A DNA stretch of 64,000 bases from CTSOIL-112 sp964293815 (lineage in GTDB: Bacteria; Pseudomonadota; Gammaproteobacteria; Burkholderiales; Burkholderiaceae), in NCBI GenBank assembly GCA_964293815.1, contig CAXYYC010000008.1, positions 1 through 64,000 on the forward strand. The letters are read 5' to 3'. Under the pieces are notes generated by a model, which saw only the letters and a list, made by a program, of their open reading frames with translations, had not been told where the DNA came from and ran no database searches. The translations under genes and the position numbers were made by a program. This document shows positions 63,520-64,000 of this stretch, one piece after another (position 1 is the first letter of the stretch; each line of letters opens with the position of its first letter).

Positions 63520-64000
63520 GCACCGCAGCACACACCGCATTAATCATTGAAAACGCCCGACTGGTGCATACCGCAGGCGCACAGCCACACACCGATACCC
63601 ACAGCTCCACCATCTATGTGATGAACGGGCAAATCGTTGGGCTCAACCAAAAACCCGCTGATTTTCCCGAAAAAGCCGAGCGCCTTGACGCGCACAACCA
63701 ATTGACGAGTTTCGCACTGGCCGATTTGGCCGTGCGCTTGAGCGAAAAAGGTGGCAATCGCAACGACGTCATGGCCGACGTCCTCCACGCCGCATTGCGG
63801 GGTGGCGTTGCCCACGTCGCCTGCCTGCCCGACGCCAACCCGATTTTGGACGAACCACGCTTAATCACCCAAATCAAGCGCCAAGCCGAATCGCTCGATT
63901 TGGCCGAAATTTATCCGCTGGGCGCGCTCACGCAAGAACTCAAAGGCGAACAATTGGCCGAAATGGCCACACTGGTGGAAAACGGCTGCGTCGCACTCAG
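63516..64000 (+). CDS. pyrX: Non-catalytic dihydroorotase-like protein (PyrX/PyrC'), N-terminal part
   Basis: The gene runs off the right edge; 161 codons are visible. The reading matches dihydroorotase from LIIENARLV through GGVAHVACLPDANPILDEP, but the metal-binding HxH of the usual DLHVHLREPG is DLAVRLSEKG (Ala72, Arg74). It therefore cannot bind zinc in the normal way. In Pseudomonas and relatives such a protein is a structural partner of PyrB in a dodecameric ATCase. The four-base overlap with pyrB supports that role. A true PyrC would have to be encoded elsewhere. Confidence 0.85.
   Translation, partial: MSTAAHTALIIENARLVHTAGAQPHTDTHSSTIYVMNGQIVGLNQKPADFPEKAERLDAHNQLTSFALADLAVRLSEKGGNRNDVMADVLHAALRGGVAHVACLPDANPILDEPRLITQIKRQAESLDLAEIYPLGALTQELKGEQLAEMATLVENGCVAL

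Overview
The window is ordinary chromosomal DNA of a Gram-negative bacterium, most likely a betaproteobacterium of the order Burkholderiales. The base composition is roughly 55% G+C by eye. The evidence is the gene set: a complete dcw cell-division cluster with murE and murF fused into one gene, the ResB/CcsB (system II) cytochrome c maturation pair, a proteobacterial GshA of the Acidithiobacillus type, a pyruvate dehydrogenase operon whose E3 carries its own lipoyl domain, and the run yqgE-ruvX-pyrR-pyrB-pyrX. The species cannot be named from the sequence. I see no rRNA, tRNA, prophage, transposase, plasmid gene or CRISPR array.

Layout. 1-7046 (minus strand): 5' end of recG, a LysE exporter, a secreted sorbosone-dehydrogenase-like beta-propeller, ccsB, resB and a dihaem cytochrome c4. 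7047-7562: a gene-free gap holding a 278-bp nested palindromic element. 7563-10714 (plus): engB, gshA and gshB. 10732-17232 (minus): a YeeE/YedE transporter pair and the hutU-hutH-hutG-hutI histidine-degradation operon, with its repressor gene hutC divergent at 17399. 18110-18620: about 500 bases of palindromic repeats and no gene. 18621-25230: yqiA, then an L-lactate island of lldR and divergent lutA-lutC-lutB-lctP. 25231-28061: two inverted REP-like palindromes, terminators, mpl and a nitronate monooxygenase gene. 28359-34680 (plus): aceE-aceF-(lprI-like)-lpdA. 34762-38716 (minus): two small secreted or lipoprotein genes of BamE-like character, an unknown lipoprotein, an ATP-grasp protein and an EamA exporter. 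39000-41480 (plus): dinB and a YqjD/YqjE/YqjK-like trio. 41499-60323 (minus): lpxC and the full dcw cluster from mraZ to ftsZ. 60778-64000 (plus): yqgE, ruvX, pyrR, pyrB and the 5' part of a non-catalytic dihydroorotase-like gene.

How the parts work together. The hut genes take histidine to glutamate. The lut genes oxidise imported L-lactate to pyruvate, which the PDH complex turns into acetyl-CoA. gshA and gshB make glutathione. CcsB and ResB mature c-type cytochromes such as the neighbouring c4. The dcw block makes lipid II and the divisome, and lpxC commits to lipid A. Three regulatory regions can be read directly: a TTGACA/TAAAGT promoter with a HutC-like palindrome before hutU, a 17-bp LldR-like palindrome before lutA, and a TTGACT/TAAAGT promoter with four MraZ-type boxes before mraZ.

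The least explained sequence is non-coding. It comprises a nested palindromic repeat family in a long form (7218-7495) and a short form (38731-38821), a multi-hairpin block at 18121-18475, and a REP-like doublet at 25301-25466. Among the proteins, the least explained are the ATP-grasp/exporter pair (36640-38716), the small envelope proteins beside it, and a secreted DUF1311/LprI-like protein encoded inside the pyruvate dehydrogenase operon. I found no clear defence or other fully new system.
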